The notes beneath the pieces are model-generated. The model searched no databases. It was not told the origin of the DNA and saw only the letters and a list, made by a program, of their open reading frames with translations. Shown here one piece after another: positions 53,190-62,475 of a DNA stretch of 64,000 nt; the first letter of the stretch is position 1, and each line of letters starts with the position of its first letter. Position numbers and translations under genes: made by a program. The DNA is from Thermophilibacter immobilis (lineage in GTDB: Bacteria > Actinomycetota > Coriobacteriia > Coriobacteriales > Atopobiaceae), in NCBI RefSeq assembly GCF_015277515.1, contig NZ_CP063767.1:2074770-2138769 (forward strand). Direction: 5' to 3'.

Positions 53190-54315
53190 CATCGGCATCA
53201 TCGAACACCTTGGTTGCGCCGAAGTAATCCGAGGACTCTTCAAGGGTGTAGATAAAGCTTGAGGGGAAGAGATCCCGTCCGTATTTTTCGGTGTCTAGAT
53301 CAGGGTCAATGAGAATGTTGGCGAAAGGGGTCGCCGTATAGCCAACGTAGCAGCAGCGAGAGAAGAAATTGAGGATGTTTCTAATCTGCCCGTTGATCCG
53401 CGTCGGCTCATCATTGCGTTTTTCCTTCTTGTATTTTCCATTGATTGAGGCGTTATCGGCTTCGTCATCGATAAGGAGAAGCTGATCGTTCTCGTTTGCG
53501 TTGCAGTTGAGCCACTCATAAACTTGCTTCAGAGAGTTACTGTTCTTCTTTATTACGAAGAGCCAAGGCTCGTTTGTATTGAGGGTTTGGATACCCTTGA
53601 GCGCGGTAGCTCGGGCTTTGTTAAAGTCAGCATCACGTGAAGTGCATGAAATTGGCCACCTGTTGGTGACGTCCTTGCCTACGCCGACGGGCTCGATCTT
53701 ATCGTTCTCGATAATATTGCGACCAGTGAAGCCATCCTCAAGGCGCCGCTGCGTCTGGTTTCTCAGGACGTTGTGCACCCCAGCCATCACGATGATGATT
53801 CGGTACCCAGCGTCGGCAGCTCGGCAAATCAAGCCGATATAGTTTGCAGTTTTTCCTGATTGTACAGATGCAACGACGAGCCCTCGCCGCTCGAAGGCAT
53901 TTCCTGCCATCGGGTTTGCCATAAGGTCGAGCACGTTGCGCGTATCGTCCTCGACAGACCTGACTGCCGCCGGTGCCCACTTCTTTGTTCTCAACAGATA
54001 CTGCTTGTAGCGATTCCAGTAGAACCAGTCGATTTCATCTTTGGTTTCGTTTAACCAAGGGTGCGTCTGCTCGTCAGAGTACGCAAAGCCAAGACGCTTC
54101 GTGATCGCAAGCTCAGCGCAGTATGAATTAACAAGACTATCGATTGTTGAGCTGCGATCCAAACGCACGCTCGGATAGATGGAGGCGAACGCATCATATA
54201 TATGTTCGTACCACTCCCTAACCTCAATCTCCTTTGGGGTTTTGTCGAGTTCTTGAAAATGCTGTCGTACGGCGTTATTGACCTGCTCAACGAATTCTTC
54301 ATTTTCTGATTTCAT
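53190..54315 (-). pseudogene. Z1-domain superfamily II helicase, C-terminus removed at the IS junction
   Basis: The first 375 codons of a Z1 protein remain. Visible motifs are GLVVASVQSGKTANYIGLI (Walker A-like), IIVMAGVHNVLRNQT, LLLIDDEADNASING (Walker B DEAD-like) and YVGYTATPFANIL (motif III). Z1 proteins are usually much longer, so the second helicase lobe and beyond are gone. The frame ends inside the IS after about 19 foreign codons. Its ATG overlaps the MORC-like gene stop (ATGA). Z1 helicases co-occur with MORC-type ATPases in restriction-linked operons. Confidence 0.85.
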
Positions 54316-55775
54316 TGCGTCTCCTTGATTCCGCCAAGAGCTTCAAGGGTATCTGCCCATCGATTTCTAAAAGGATCGGCGCTCTTCATAATCGAAAGGA
54401 TAACATCTTCATCATGCCCTTGTTGCTTCAGCGAGCCAAAGAAAGTGCGTGCTGCTTCAGCCAACTCATCATCACCTATCGATTTGAAGGCAACGGACTC
54501 CTCATTTACAGAAAGATCGTAGAAAAGCGCCTCACGAGGGAATGCTGACTCAATAACCCCCAAGACCATGTCAAAGCTTCGAGCATTCCCGTCACCTAGA
54601 GATTCCCTGAAGTTCTTTATTATTGGGTTATCCCTGTTGATGGTATAGACGGTCTTGTCCCCTTCTCTGTTCGAATTCCACGTGGGAAAGAGCTCGGGAC
54701 TCGTGAGCACTGTGCCGCGATGGCGATATACCTTTCTGGAGGGGGCGCCAATCGTTGCAATCAGCGCCTTTACGCGAGTGCGCACGGCCTCAGGCATCTG
54801 AGCAGAGACCTTTTTCACGTCAATCTTCCAAAGCTCATCTTGGTTGACGCCTATATCGATTTTTACACGCGACAACTGCGTCAACGCCGTCTTGCGGGCC
54901 AAGCCGAACCAAGTGCCATAAAGGATGAGGCGCTTTGCGCGAAGATACACGCCCTGACTTCTTAGGTATCCCTCTTGGAGGCCATACTTTTCATATTCTT
55001 GTGCAGAGCTGTAATTGGAGCGGTGGGGGAGAGTGAAAACCTGCATCGTGACTCCGGGGCAGATAACCTCGGTCGGAGAAGACTGCGTTGCTTTGTTTGA
55101 TGTGTTGAAAGGATCGATGGGATCGAGGGTCTGATTGTTGACCTTGATTGAGATGCGAGTGAGGTCATGCTCGCCAGCTAAGTATCTATGAAAGACAAGC
55201 GAAAGATAGTCCTGTGCTTCACTAATGATACGATCGTAGTCGGTTTTTCCCGAGCACTTAGCACCTGTAAGCCGGTCAAGGTTCTCCCAGAGAACAAGGG
55301 TGCCATTCTCTCCAATTTGGTCAACAAGAGGTATATCGGTTGCATCTGAGTATTCGATGACATGCCAGCTGTTGGTGCTCACAACAAGATCTAGATCCCA
55401 AGTAAATGCGGACAGTTGTCCATTCCTTCTTGAGGCAACGGTCAACCTTCGACATTGGGAAAATGAAGCGGTTTTCAGACCGAGTCCAAATCGGCCCAAG
55501 TCATTCAGAGCACGTTCCTGTCTCGGATCAGAACTTCCGAGGCGCATAGACTGCTTTAGTTCTTCCCTGCAAAGCCCTTCTCCGTTATCAATGATGCCGA
55601 TCATAAAATGTTCAATAGGGAGAGCAAGGACGATGACCTCTGTGGCATTGGCGGAAATTGAGTTATCGATGATATCTGCAAGTGCGCTGTTGAATGAGTA
55701 GCCGATGTCCCGCAGGCTCTCGATGAGAATACCTGGCTCAGGATCAAGTCTGACTTCTTCGGTTGAATCTGTCAT
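54312..55775 (-). CDS. MORC-type GHKL ATPase of a restriction-linked defence operon
   Basis: A 487-residue protein. The N-terminal GHKL ATPase has N-box ALADIIDNSIS (31-41), G1 IIDNGEGL (61-68) and G2 GRFGLGLKTAS (94-104). A central S5-like transducer contains the pattern around RVKIDIGVNQDELWKIDVKK, where a conserved lysine contacts ATP in MutL-like folds. The C-terminal 100 residues are helical. Published genome analysis links bacterial MORC ATPases and Z1 helicases with methylases and nucleases; none survives here. Start 55775 (MTDSTEEVRLDPEPG) is preceded by AAAGGG very closely, so the true start could be slightly upstream. Confidence 0.85.
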   Translation of the reverse strand: MTDSTEEVRLDPEPGILIESLRDIGYSFNSALADIIDNSISANATEVIVLALPIEHFMIGIIDNGEGLCREELKQSMRLGSSDPRQERALNDLGRFGLGLKTASFSQCRRLTVASRRNGQLSAFTWDLDLVVSTNSWHVIEYSDATDIPLVDQIGENGTLVLWENLDRLTGAKCSGKTDYDRIISEAQDYLSLVFHRYLAGEHDLTRISIKVNNQTLDPIDPFNTSNKATQSSPTEVICPGVTMQVFTLPHRSNYSSAQEYEKYGLQEGYLRSQGVYLRAKRLILYGTWFGLARKTALTQLSRVKIDIGVNQDELWKIDVKKVSAQMPEAVRTRVKALIATIGAPSRKVYRHRGTVLTSPELFPTWNSNREGDKTVYTINRDNPIIKNFRESLGDGNARSFDMVLGVIESAFPREALFYDLSVNEESVAFKSIGDDELAEAARTFFGSLKQQGHDEDVILSIMKSADPFRNRWADTLEALGGIKETQ

Positions 55776-56161
55776 CCCTTTACACCAGCCTCTCATGCTT
55801 CGGGGGACCAAGGGTGTCTGGTCGCAATAGAGATCTTCATGCTTGTCGTAGGATAAGCCTGATTATCAAACAACGTCGAGTCCTTCCTAAGGAAACAACG
55901 ACGAACCAACCGAGGCTGACGAGATGGTGCTACATGAAATCGCATTAGGAACATCGAATAAGATATATCACCAGTACCACGGTATCAGAAATGCACGACA
56001 TGAATGCAACGCTTCAGAAGGCGCATTTGATGGGTCGATGTTGTGGCGGTAAGCAGACGCTATGTAATCCTAACGTTCGGTTTTTGGCGAGACGGAAGAA
56101 GGGGTGCTGACGTTTTTCCACATCTCCCTATGCCGCTAGCTGTTGCGTGCCAGGACGTTGT

Positions 56162-56413
56162 TTACACGTGACATGGGCGGAAGACCCCCAAGCGGTTAAG
56201 TCCTTCTATCTCGGGTATCGAAAACTGGCCCCGCTCGCTCACGATGCCCTTAACGTAGTCGAAGGCCTCGCCCGCCTCGGAGTCGTACTCGATCGTGTAC
56301 CAGCCCTATCCGTTGGGGGGGACGTAGGAGAAGAGTATGCAGGCCTTCGGGTTTTCCTGCTCCTCCGTTGCGTAGAGCCTTGGCGGCGCTCCCTGAGAAG
56401 CGGCGCCAAGGCT
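56162..56413 (-). pseudogene. DUF2958-like remnant with in-frame stop
   Basis: Leftward translation gives PPRLYATEEQENPKACILF, then FSYVPPNG, a TAG, GWYTIEYDSEAGEAFDYVKG and ERGQFSIPEIEGLNRLGV before TAA. The order (LYxTE, WY-T-EYD, FxYVxG, G-FS-xE) follows DUF2958 proteins of mobile elements. The internal TAG and the lack of a start codon mark it as a pseudogene. Confidence 0.6.
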
Positions 56414-56725
56414 TCATGTGAAGAATTGCGAGAACAAACGGCCTCATCGCAAGTTAATCAACGGATGAAACCCGACCAAAATGAAAGAGAACTGGAGGCT
56501 CAATAGCCTCCGGCCCTCGAAGGAGCTATTCGGTTGTATGCCTACTTGCTCACCCGCACTGTCTCTTCTTCACGAGTTCACAGAAATCCGCGACGCTTAT
56601 CAGCCAGCCCTGCTGCAAAGGGGCGTAGGTTTCGAACAGCGGTTTCGGCACGACACTTCCTTCATAGAAAATCTTTTCACCCGTTTTTCACCCTAGCCAC
56701 CACGAGCGTTGCATGAGAAAAGAAA

Positions 56726-56757
56726 GCAGGCCAGACGATTTAACCTGTCTGGCCTGC
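56726..56757. terminator. Terminator after tRNA-Arg(CCT)
   Basis: GCAGGCCAGAC pairs perfectly with GTCTGGCCTGC around ten bases. The minus-strand side runs into CTTTCTTTTCTC and the plus-strand side into GCTTTTTC. Confidence 0.85.
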
Positions 56758-56765
56758 GCTTTTTC

Positions 56766-56841
56766 TGGTGCCCCCGGGCCGATTCGAACGGCCGACACCC
56801 GCTTTAGGAGAGCGGTGCTCTATCCCCTGAGCTACGAAGGC
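56766..56841 (-). tRNA. tRNA-Arg (CCT)
   Basis: On the minus strand the acceptor GCCTTCG pairs with CGGGGGC (two G-U). The D arm is TAGCTCAGGGGATAGAGC, the anticodon loop CTCCTAA gives CCT, the T arm is GGCCGTTCGAATCGGCC, and CCA is encoded. It borders the accessory block. Confidence 0.93.
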
Positions 56842-56882
56842 AGGAAACGATAGTCTACCACCAGAGCTCGCGGCGAAAAAGG

Positions 56883-57539
56883 CTACTTCTTGGCACCCTT
56901 GCCCTGAGCCTTGGCAGCTTCCTTCTGGGCCCTCTTGGCGTTCTGCGCGCTGCGCTCCTTCTCGAAGAGGTCCATGATCTTCTTGTCGGTCAGTCCCTGC
57001 ACGCGCGCCTCGGCCTCGCGGCGATAGGGACGTCGCTTGACCAGGTCGTAGATGAAGCTGCCGATGATGAAGACATAGGCCGCCACGAGCGAGGCAACCG
57101 AGAGAACGCCCTGCATCGTGGTGTAGTTGTCGTTGCCCTCGAGGACGTAGCCCGCGATGAGCGAGATCACTGCCAGGCCAAAGCCGACGCCCATGAGGAT
57201 GAAGAAAATCTTCTCACTTGCCTTGTAGCCGGGGATGCCGCGCAGCACGAGATCATAGGCGCGATTGCGCAGGTCGTCCTGCTCGCGCTCCTTGCGCTTG
57301 CGCTCCCTCTTCTGCTCCTTGGTCTCGGCCGGTGCGCCCACCACGCCCTTCTTGGGCTTAGACGAGACGCGCACCGAGGAGGCAGCCTCGCGCGCGGGCT
57401 TGGCATTGGCCGCGGACCTACGCGAGAAGCCCTTCTTCTCGTCATCGTCCTTGGTGGCCTCGGCCTCCTTCTTGGGCAGGCCGACGGTGTTCTCCTGCGC
57501 CTCGCGGCGCGCTCCGTCGATGGTCTTACGCAGTGACAT
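56883..57539 (-). CDS. Two-helix membrane protein of unknown function
   Basis: A 218-residue protein. Residues 1-85 are highly charged (Lys/Glu/Arg/Ala) and probably disordered. Hydrophobic segments lie at about 110-130 (IFFILMGVGFGLAVISLIAG) and 143-165. The C-terminus from 175 is charged and helical (EARVQGLTDKKIMDLFEKER). I do not recognise a family. Its start overlaps the purC 3' end by 14 bp, so it is translated from the purC message. Confidence 0.65.
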   Translation of the reverse strand: MSLRKTIDGARREAQENTVGLPKKEAEATKDDDEKKGFSRRSAANAKPAREAASSVRVSSKPKKGVVGAPAETKEQKRERKRKEREQDDLRNRAYDLVLRGIPGYKASEKIFFILMGVGFGLAVISLIAGYVLEGNDNYTTMQGVLSVASLVAAYVFIIGSFIYDLVKRRPYRREAEARVQGLTDKKIMDLFEKERSAQNAKRAQKEAAKAQGKGAKK

Positions 57540-58422
57540 GGGTCTCCTTCAGGGGCTTGAACTCTGTGCCGACAATGATCTGGAAGGCCTCCTGGTAGCG
57601 CTCGGAGGTTCCCCCGATGACGTTGGCGGGGATGCGCGGGGGCTCGCCGGTCATGTCCCAGTTGGCGCTCAGCCAGTCGCGCACGTACTGCTTGTCGTAG
57701 CTCGGCTGGACGTGGCCCTCCGCATAGCCCTGGGCAGGCCAGAAGCGGCTGGAGTCCGGCGTGAGGCACTCGTCAATGAGGGTGAGCTTGCCGTCGATGA
57801 ACCCAAACTCGAACTTGGTGTCCGCGATGATGATGCCGCGCGTGGCCGCATACTCGGCTGCGGCCCGATAGATGGCAAGGGAGGCGTCACGCAGCTGAGC
57901 GGCGACGTCGTCGCCCACGAGCTGGGCACAGCGCTCGTAGGAGATGTTCTCGTCGTGGTCCCCCAGGGCGGCCTTGGTAGACGGGGTGAAGATGGGCTCG
58001 GGAAGCTGGGAGGCCTCGGTCAGGCCCGTGGGGAGCTTGATGCCGCAGACGGTGCCGTCCGCGTCGTAGGTCTTCTTGCCGGAGCCCGTGAGGTAGCCGC
58101 GCACGATGCACTCGATGGGCACCGTCTGGGCCTTCTTGACGAGCATGAAGCGCCCGGCCAGGTAGTCCTCGTAGGGCTTGAACTCCTCGGGGAGGTCGGC
58201 CACGTCGCAGGAAACCAGGTGATTGGGCATGAGGCCCGCGAAGCGCTCGAACCAGAACGCGGAGATGCGCGTCAGAATCTCGCCCTTGTGGGGGATCTCA
58301 TCGGGCAGGATAAAGTCATAGGCACTGATGCGGTCGGACGCGACCATGAGCAGGCGGTCTTTGCAGTCGTAGATATCGCGCACCTTGCCGTGAGAGTCCG
58401 GGCGAAGCCCCATAGTTGCCAC
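57526..58422 (-). CDS. purC: SAICAR synthetase
   Basis: A 298-residue enzyme: GKVRDIYD near the start, VASDRISAYDFIL, PIECIVRGYLTGSG, IIIADTKFEFGF and LIDECLTPDSSRFWP. It joins aspartate to CAIR using ATP in purine synthesis. The start is GTG 58422, with AAAGGGG seven to eight bases upstream. The ATG three codons later has no properly spaced site. The frame further upstream is not family-like. Confidence 0.95.
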   Translation of the reverse strand: MATMGLRPDSHGKVRDIYDCKDRLLMVASDRISAYDFILPDEIPHKGEILTRISAFWFERFAGLMPNHLVSCDVADLPEEFKPYEDYLAGRFMLVKKAQTVPIECIVRGYLTGSGKKTYDADGTVCGIKLPTGLTEASQLPEPIFTPSTKAALGDHDENISYERCAQLVGDDVAAQLRDASLAIYRAAAEYAATRGIIIADTKFEFGFIDGKLTLIDECLTPDSSRFWPAQGYAEGHVQPSYDKQYVRDWLSANWDMTGEPPRIPANVIGGTSERYQEAFQIIVGTEFKPLKETHVTA

Positions 58423-58491
58423 AGCCAATCCCCTTTCTGTGTCATCCGTTACCGAATCAGTATAGCGCCGCTCAGGCTCTTTCCTCGGCAA

Positions 58492-58573
58492 GCCCGCGAG
58501 GGTGCCCCGCGCGCAGCTCAGCAGGCGCACCCTTTGCGACGGGAACTGTCGAGCGCGGGGCGCCCTCGCGGGC
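58492..58573. repeat. 21-bp inverted repeat downstream of the histidine kinase gene
   Basis: GCCCGCGAGGGTGCCCCGCGC (58492-58512) and its near reverse complement at 58553-58573 differ at one position (a G-U pair), around a 40-base loop. It begins only 3 bp past the kinase stop. It may be a terminator, but no T-run follows. Confidence 0.75.
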
Positions 58574-58576
58574 GCC

Positions 58577-60127
58577 CTACTTCTCCTGCAGCGTCTGGGC
58601 GAGACTGCGACGCTGGCGGTTCTGTGGAATCCTGATCGTGAAGATCGTCCCCTTGCCCAGCTCGGACTCAACGAGGATCGTCCCGTTGTGGCGGTCCACG
58701 ATCTCCTTGGTGATGGAAAGCCCCACGCCCAAGCCCCCCGAGACGCGTTCGCGGCTCACGTCGGAGCGCCAGAAGCGCGAGAAGGCCTGCGGGATGTCTT
58801 CCTTGGCGATGCCGATGCCCGTGTCCTGCACGGACACCAGGAAGTCCGCCTTGTCCTGGCGCAGGGAAACCTTAATCCAGCCGTCCTCGTTGGTGTAGCG
58901 CATGGCGTTGCTCATGAGGTTCACGATGGCCTCGCGCAGCAGGTCGGGGTCCACGTCCGCGTAGAGCTCCCCGTGGGCCGTCTCGTCAACGAAACGCAGG
59001 TGAAGTCCCCTTTCATGGAAGAGTTGATGCTGGGAGGAGACGAGGCTCTTGACCAAGTAGACCACGTCCGTGCGCTCTGCCTTGAACTCGGTCGAGCCGT
59101 TCTCCAGGCGCGAGAGCTTGAGCATCGCGTCGATGAGGCGAGAAAGACGTCGGACCTCCGAGGCCACGACCTCGAAGTGCTCGTCGTCGGCGGGAAGGAC
59201 CCCGTCCTGCATGGCCTCGACGGTAGCCTGCATGGCCATGAGGGGCGTGCGCAGCTCGTGGGCCACGTCCCCGGTGAGGCGGTGCTCGAGCTTGAGGTCG
59301 CGCTCGATCGTGGAGGCCATGTCGTCGAAAGTCTCGCCAAGCTGCCCGACCTCGTCTGTGCCGCCCACGCCCGTGCGAGCCGTAAGGTCGCCGTTTCTGA
59401 GCTGCTTGGCCGTGGAGGTGATGCGCTGGATCGGCTTGGCCACCGTGCGGGACACGAAGTAGCCGATCACGCAGGCGAGCACGGTCGCGATGCCCGCCGC
59501 CGTGGCGATGGCGCCGTAGGAGTTGGAGCGGAAGGATGCGTCGCTCTTAGTGAGAAGAGCCTCGGAGCCGGAGGCCCACAGGCGCACTGTCCCTACCACG
59601 GTCCCGTCCGCGTCGGTGACGGGCGAGCTGACCAGCGCCTCGGATGCGGCGGGCGCGCCGGCGGAGACGCCGGTCACCTCGGTGTGGCTCGCTGATCCAG
59701 AGGCGGCGCTCGGACGCGCCCAGGTGTCGTCGTACAGAACGGTCCCGTCGACGTCGAGGACTTGGACCACGATGTCCGACGAGATGGACGAAGCGATGGC
59801 TGCGGCGGAGGCCACGTCCTTGTCGAGGACGCCCCCCTCCTCGTAGGCCTCGGAGAGCGTCGCGGCCGTGGAGTTTGCCACGTCCTGCATGTTCTGACGG
59901 GTGTAGGCCATAAACTGGCCCTCCCACACCACGGCGAGGACGACCACCAGCACCACGGCCGTCATCACGGCGGTGAGCGCAAAGGCAAGCGTCAGCCTCG
60001 TGGCATAGGGCCGGCCGCCCTTGGGGTCGGGCTTGATGGTGTTCCACGAACCACGAGAAGACGAGGGCCGCTCGGAGCCGCCCTCGTCCACATGCGCGTT
60101 TCTCCCAACCACAAAGCGTGCCGACAT
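58577..60127 (-). CDS. Membrane sensor histidine kinase (HAMP-HisKA)
   Basis: A 516-residue kinase. A cytosolic Ser/Arg-rich start precedes helix 1 (about 44-68). The extracytoplasmic sensor covers about 72-200, helix 2 about 205-226, and a HAMP domain follows. HisKA has phospho-acceptor H290 in VAHELRTPLMAMQ. The ATPase has NLMSNAMRYT, VQDTGIGI and GLGVGLSITKEIV. It pairs with the OmpR-type regulator 9 bp upstream. The stimulus is unknown. AGGGGCGG precedes ATG 60127. Confidence 0.93.
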   Translation of the reverse strand: MSARFVVGRNAHVDEGGSERPSSSRGSWNTIKPDPKGGRPYATRLTLAFALTAVMTAVVLVVVLAVVWEGQFMAYTRQNMQDVANSTAATLSEAYEEGGVLDKDVASAAAIASSISSDIVVQVLDVDGTVLYDDTWARPSAASGSASHTEVTGVSAGAPAASEALVSSPVTDADGTVVGTVRLWASGSEALLTKSDASFRSNSYGAIATAAGIATVLACVIGYFVSRTVAKPIQRITSTAKQLRNGDLTARTGVGGTDEVGQLGETFDDMASTIERDLKLEHRLTGDVAHELRTPLMAMQATVEAMQDGVLPADDEHFEVVASEVRRLSRLIDAMLKLSRLENGSTEFKAERTDVVYLVKSLVSSQHQLFHERGLHLRFVDETAHGELYADVDPDLLREAIVNLMSNAMRYTNEDGWIKVSLRQDKADFLVSVQDTGIGIAKEDIPQAFSRFWRSDVSRERVSGGLGVGLSITKEIVDRHNGTILVESELGKGTIFTIRIPQNRQRRSLAQTLQEK

Positions 60128-60136
60128 GGGCCGCCC

Positions 60137-60859
60137 CTACTTTTCTGCGGACTCGGCTGCCTTCTCGGGAGCCTCGAAGCGATATCCCACGCCGTGCACG
60201 GTGTAGAGCCACCGCGGGTTGCGCGGGTCGTCGCCCAACTTGGCGCGCAGGTTCTTGACATGGGAGTCAATCGTGCGCTCGTAGCCCTCGAAGTCGTAAC
60301 CCAGGACCTTCTCGACGAGCTCCATGCGCGTGTAGACGCGACCGGGATAGCGTGCGAGCGTGGTGAGCAGCTTGAACTCGGAGGCGGTGAGGTCGACCTC
60401 GGAGCCCTCGACAAGAACCTTGTGGCCCGAGATGTCAATCACGAGGTCGCCAAAGTCGAGCACCTCGAGGGCGGGCTCGGCCTCGGTGTGGGCGCGACGC
60501 AAGAGGGCGCGCACGCGCGCCACGAGCTCGCGCGGCGAGAAAGGCTTGATCAGGTAGTCGTCCGCGCCCAGCTCCAGGCCAATGATGCGATCCTCGACCT
60601 CGCCCTTGGCCGTGAGCATGATGATGGGGACGTTCGAGGTCTCGCGAATGGCGCGGCAGACGCGCTCACCCGAGAGCTTGGGCAGCATGAGGTCAAGAAT
60701 CACGAGGTCAAAGGAGTGCTTCTCGAACTCCTCGACCGCGCTTTGGCCGTCTCCCACGCCGCGCACGATGTAGCTCTCGCGCTCGAGGTAGGCCGCGACG
60801 GCGTCACGGATGGCCTTCTCGTCCTCAACCAGCAGGATCTTCTTCTCGTCTGAAGCCAC
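60137..60859 (-). CDS. OmpR/PhoB-family response regulator
   Basis: A 240-residue regulator. The receiver has E12/D13, phospho-acceptor D56 in VILDLMLP, T in MLTAKG and K in IKPFSPREL. The C-terminal winged helix has LTASEFKLLTTLARYPGRVYTR, YERTIDSHVKNLRAKLG and VHGVGYRF. The GTG start 60859 has AGGAGG six bases upstream. It is the first gene of the two-component operon. Confidence 0.95.
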   Translation of the reverse strand: MASDEKKILLVEDEKAIRDAVAAYLERESYIVRGVGDGQSAVEEFEKHSFDLVILDLMLPKLSGERVCRAIRETSNVPIIMLTAKGEVEDRIIGLELGADDYLIKPFSPRELVARVRALLRRAHTEAEPALEVLDFGDLVIDISGHKVLVEGSEVDLTASEFKLLTTLARYPGRVYTRMELVEKVLGYDFEGYERTIDSHVKNLRAKLGDDPRNPRWLYTVHGVGYRFEAPEKAAESAEK

Positions 60860-60953
60860 AGCGGCCTCCTTGTTTCTTACTTGCTCTGCGTCACAGAACT
60901 AATGACCATAAGTGTCTCCTAGTGTACCCCACCAAAGCTCAGGAGATTCGCAC

Positions 60954-62159
60954 TTACAGCTGGAAGGTACGTACCGTCACGGAGGCGGGGTATCCGGTGT
61001 CGGCATCCTTGACCGTCGAGAAGCTCACAAAGAGGTCGCAGTCGCCCGCGCGCGCCGGGAACTCCCCGTAGTCCACCACCCGATCGGCGGCGGGAAGTGA
61101 TGCGTAGGTCTGGTTGGCAAGGTCGACCACCAGATACGATGAGCTGCTCTTGATGACAAAGACGTCACCCTTGCCGCAGCAGCACTCGGAGGGCTCGAGC
61201 GCGACGCGCGCGAACCCGCCCGCCGACGTTCCCAGATAGGTGCCCATCTGGCCGAGAAGCCCGCCCGAGCCGTAGTTCGCCTCCACGGACACGCAGAGGC
61301 GCTCGCCCACGCGCGTCGCCCTGAAGGGCTTAACCGTCACGGGCATCACCAGCTGGTCGAGCTTGGTGGCGAGGTCGTCGGAGAGCGAGTAGGCCGTCAC
61401 GCCGTAGTAGACCCCCTCGCTCGCGCGCACGCGCGGCGCGAGCACAACGGCGTCGCCGGAGACCTCGGGCCTGGTCGCAAAGCGCCCGGGGGACTCGACG
61501 ACGGACTGGGCGGAGGCGTCTCCCAGATGCCAGAGGTAGCAGAAGGAGTGCTCGGCGGTCTTGGTGCCACTCGCCGCGGGCTGGACCTGCCAGACCACGC
61601 TCGATCCCGAGACGGCGAAGGGTGCGGGATCGTAGTCGGAGGTCCCCTGCCACAGGGTGCTCGTTTCGCCCGTGAGCGTTCCCGCCGAGAAGGCCGCGGC
61701 GTAGAGGGTCCAGTCGCGCGTGGCAAGGTCGAGCTCGACCCACGCATAGGCGGCGTCCGAGCAGCGCACGTCGTAGATGGCCATCATGGCGGCGCTTCCC
61801 ACCGGGGCGGACACGACCTCGCTGATCGCGCCTGACGCGAGCGAGAGGGCGGACCCCTTGACCATGGGGGTCGCCGAGGACCCCGCCGTCGTCACGGGAA
61901 TCCAGCTTCCTTCGGCCGGGCGCAGGACGCTCCCCAGGGGAATCGTCCAGGTGCTCGTCGCCTCAAGCGTCGTCGAGACGCTCTCGAAGGCGTCCGTCAC
62001 GCTCACCGCGGAGTCGGCGTCCACGACCACCGGGTCGGAATCCGTGGTCTCCTCGGAGGAGTGCGTGCAGCCGGCCAGAATTCCCACCGCAGCTGCGGCG
62101 GCAGTCCCTGCGGCCGTGGCTTTGAAGAAGGAGCGTCTGGTAAGCTTGGGCGCGCGCAT
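60954..62159 (-). CDS. Tat-exported lipoprotein, predicted extracellular beta-rich domain
   Basis: A 401-residue protein. LTRRSFFKATAAG is a twin-arginine motif, and VGILAGCTH gives a lipobox with Cys at about residue 31, so it should be a folded lipoprotein on the outer face of the membrane. The mature part has repeated strand-rich blocks with Trp/Gly/Ser (WVELDLATRDWTLYAAAF, SSSYLVVDLANQTYASL), resembling a propeller. I recognise no enzyme motif. CCC in SECCCGKGD near residue 335 is unusual. AGGAGG lies upstream with long spacing. Confidence 0.7.
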   Translation of the reverse strand: MRAPKLTRRSFFKATAAGTAAAAAVGILAGCTHSSEETTDSDPVVVDADSAVSVTDAFESVSTTLEATSTWTIPLGSVLRPAEGSWIPVTTAGSSATPMVKGSALSLASGAISEVVSAPVGSAAMMAIYDVRCSDAAYAWVELDLATRDWTLYAAAFSAGTLTGETSTLWQGTSDYDPAPFAVSGSSVVWQVQPAASGTKTAEHSFCYLWHLGDASAQSVVESPGRFATRPEVSGDAVVLAPRVRASEGVYYGVTAYSLSDDLATKLDQLVMPVTVKPFRATRVGERLCVSVEANYGSGGLLGQMGTYLGTSAGGFARVALEPSECCCGKGDVFVIKSSSSYLVVDLANQTYASLPAADRVVDYGEFPARAGDCDLFVSFSTVKDADTGYPASVTVRTFQL

Positions 62160-62174
62160 AAGCCGTCAGCCCTC

Positions 62175-62438
62175 CTAGCTCGCGAGCTTCTCGGCGGCGA
62201 GAAGGGCCTTGGACATCTGATCGGCGCACGAGGTCGTGCGCCGTCCGCAGGTGTTGCCCGCGAGAAGCTCCGCGACCTCGTCGACCGAGCGTCCCTGGAC
62301 CAGCCTGCTCACGGCCTTGAGGTTGCCGTTGCAGCCCCCCTCGAACGCGACGTCCTCTATGATCGTGCCGTCGTCGGAGAGATCAATGTGGATGGCACGG
62401 GCGCACACGCCGTGCGGGGTGAAGTCGTAGTGCAGCAT
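62175..62438 (-). CDS. TSCPD-domain protein
   Basis: An 87-residue protein covering the TSCPD fold: HGVCARAIHIDLSDDGTIIEDVAFEGGCNGNL near the start and AGNTCGRRTTSCADQ near the end, with four conserved cysteines. Related domains form the C-terminus of vitamin-B12-type ribonucleotide reductases; stand-alone copies are of unknown function and may bind metal. AAAGGA precedes ATG 62438. It lies between purB and the Tat lipoprotein, all leftward. Confidence 0.8.
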   Translation of the reverse strand: MLHYDFTPHGVCARAIHIDLSDDGTIIEDVAFEGGCNGNLKAVSRLVQGRSVDEVAELLAGNTCGRRTTSCADQMSKALLAAEKLAS

Positions 62439-62475
62439 GGTTTCCTTTCTTGAGAGGTGCTGTGGGGTGCTCCGT

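Larger units (their letters stand above)
55776..56765. other. About 1 kb of decayed accessory sequence before tRNA-Arg
   Basis: No intact gene. It includes the DUF2958-like remnant (56162-56413). A leftward 45-codon tail at about 56,540-56,690 reads KIFYEGSVVPKPLFETYAPL and then QQGWLISVADFCELVKKRQC before TGA, possibly the end of another lost gene. Base composition is intermediate. The right limit of the accessory block is near 56,720. Confidence 0.5.

Noticed and set aside
56147-56506. Rightward 119-codon frame
   Set aside because: It is antisense to the DUF2958-like remnant, which has the recognisable pattern on the other strand.
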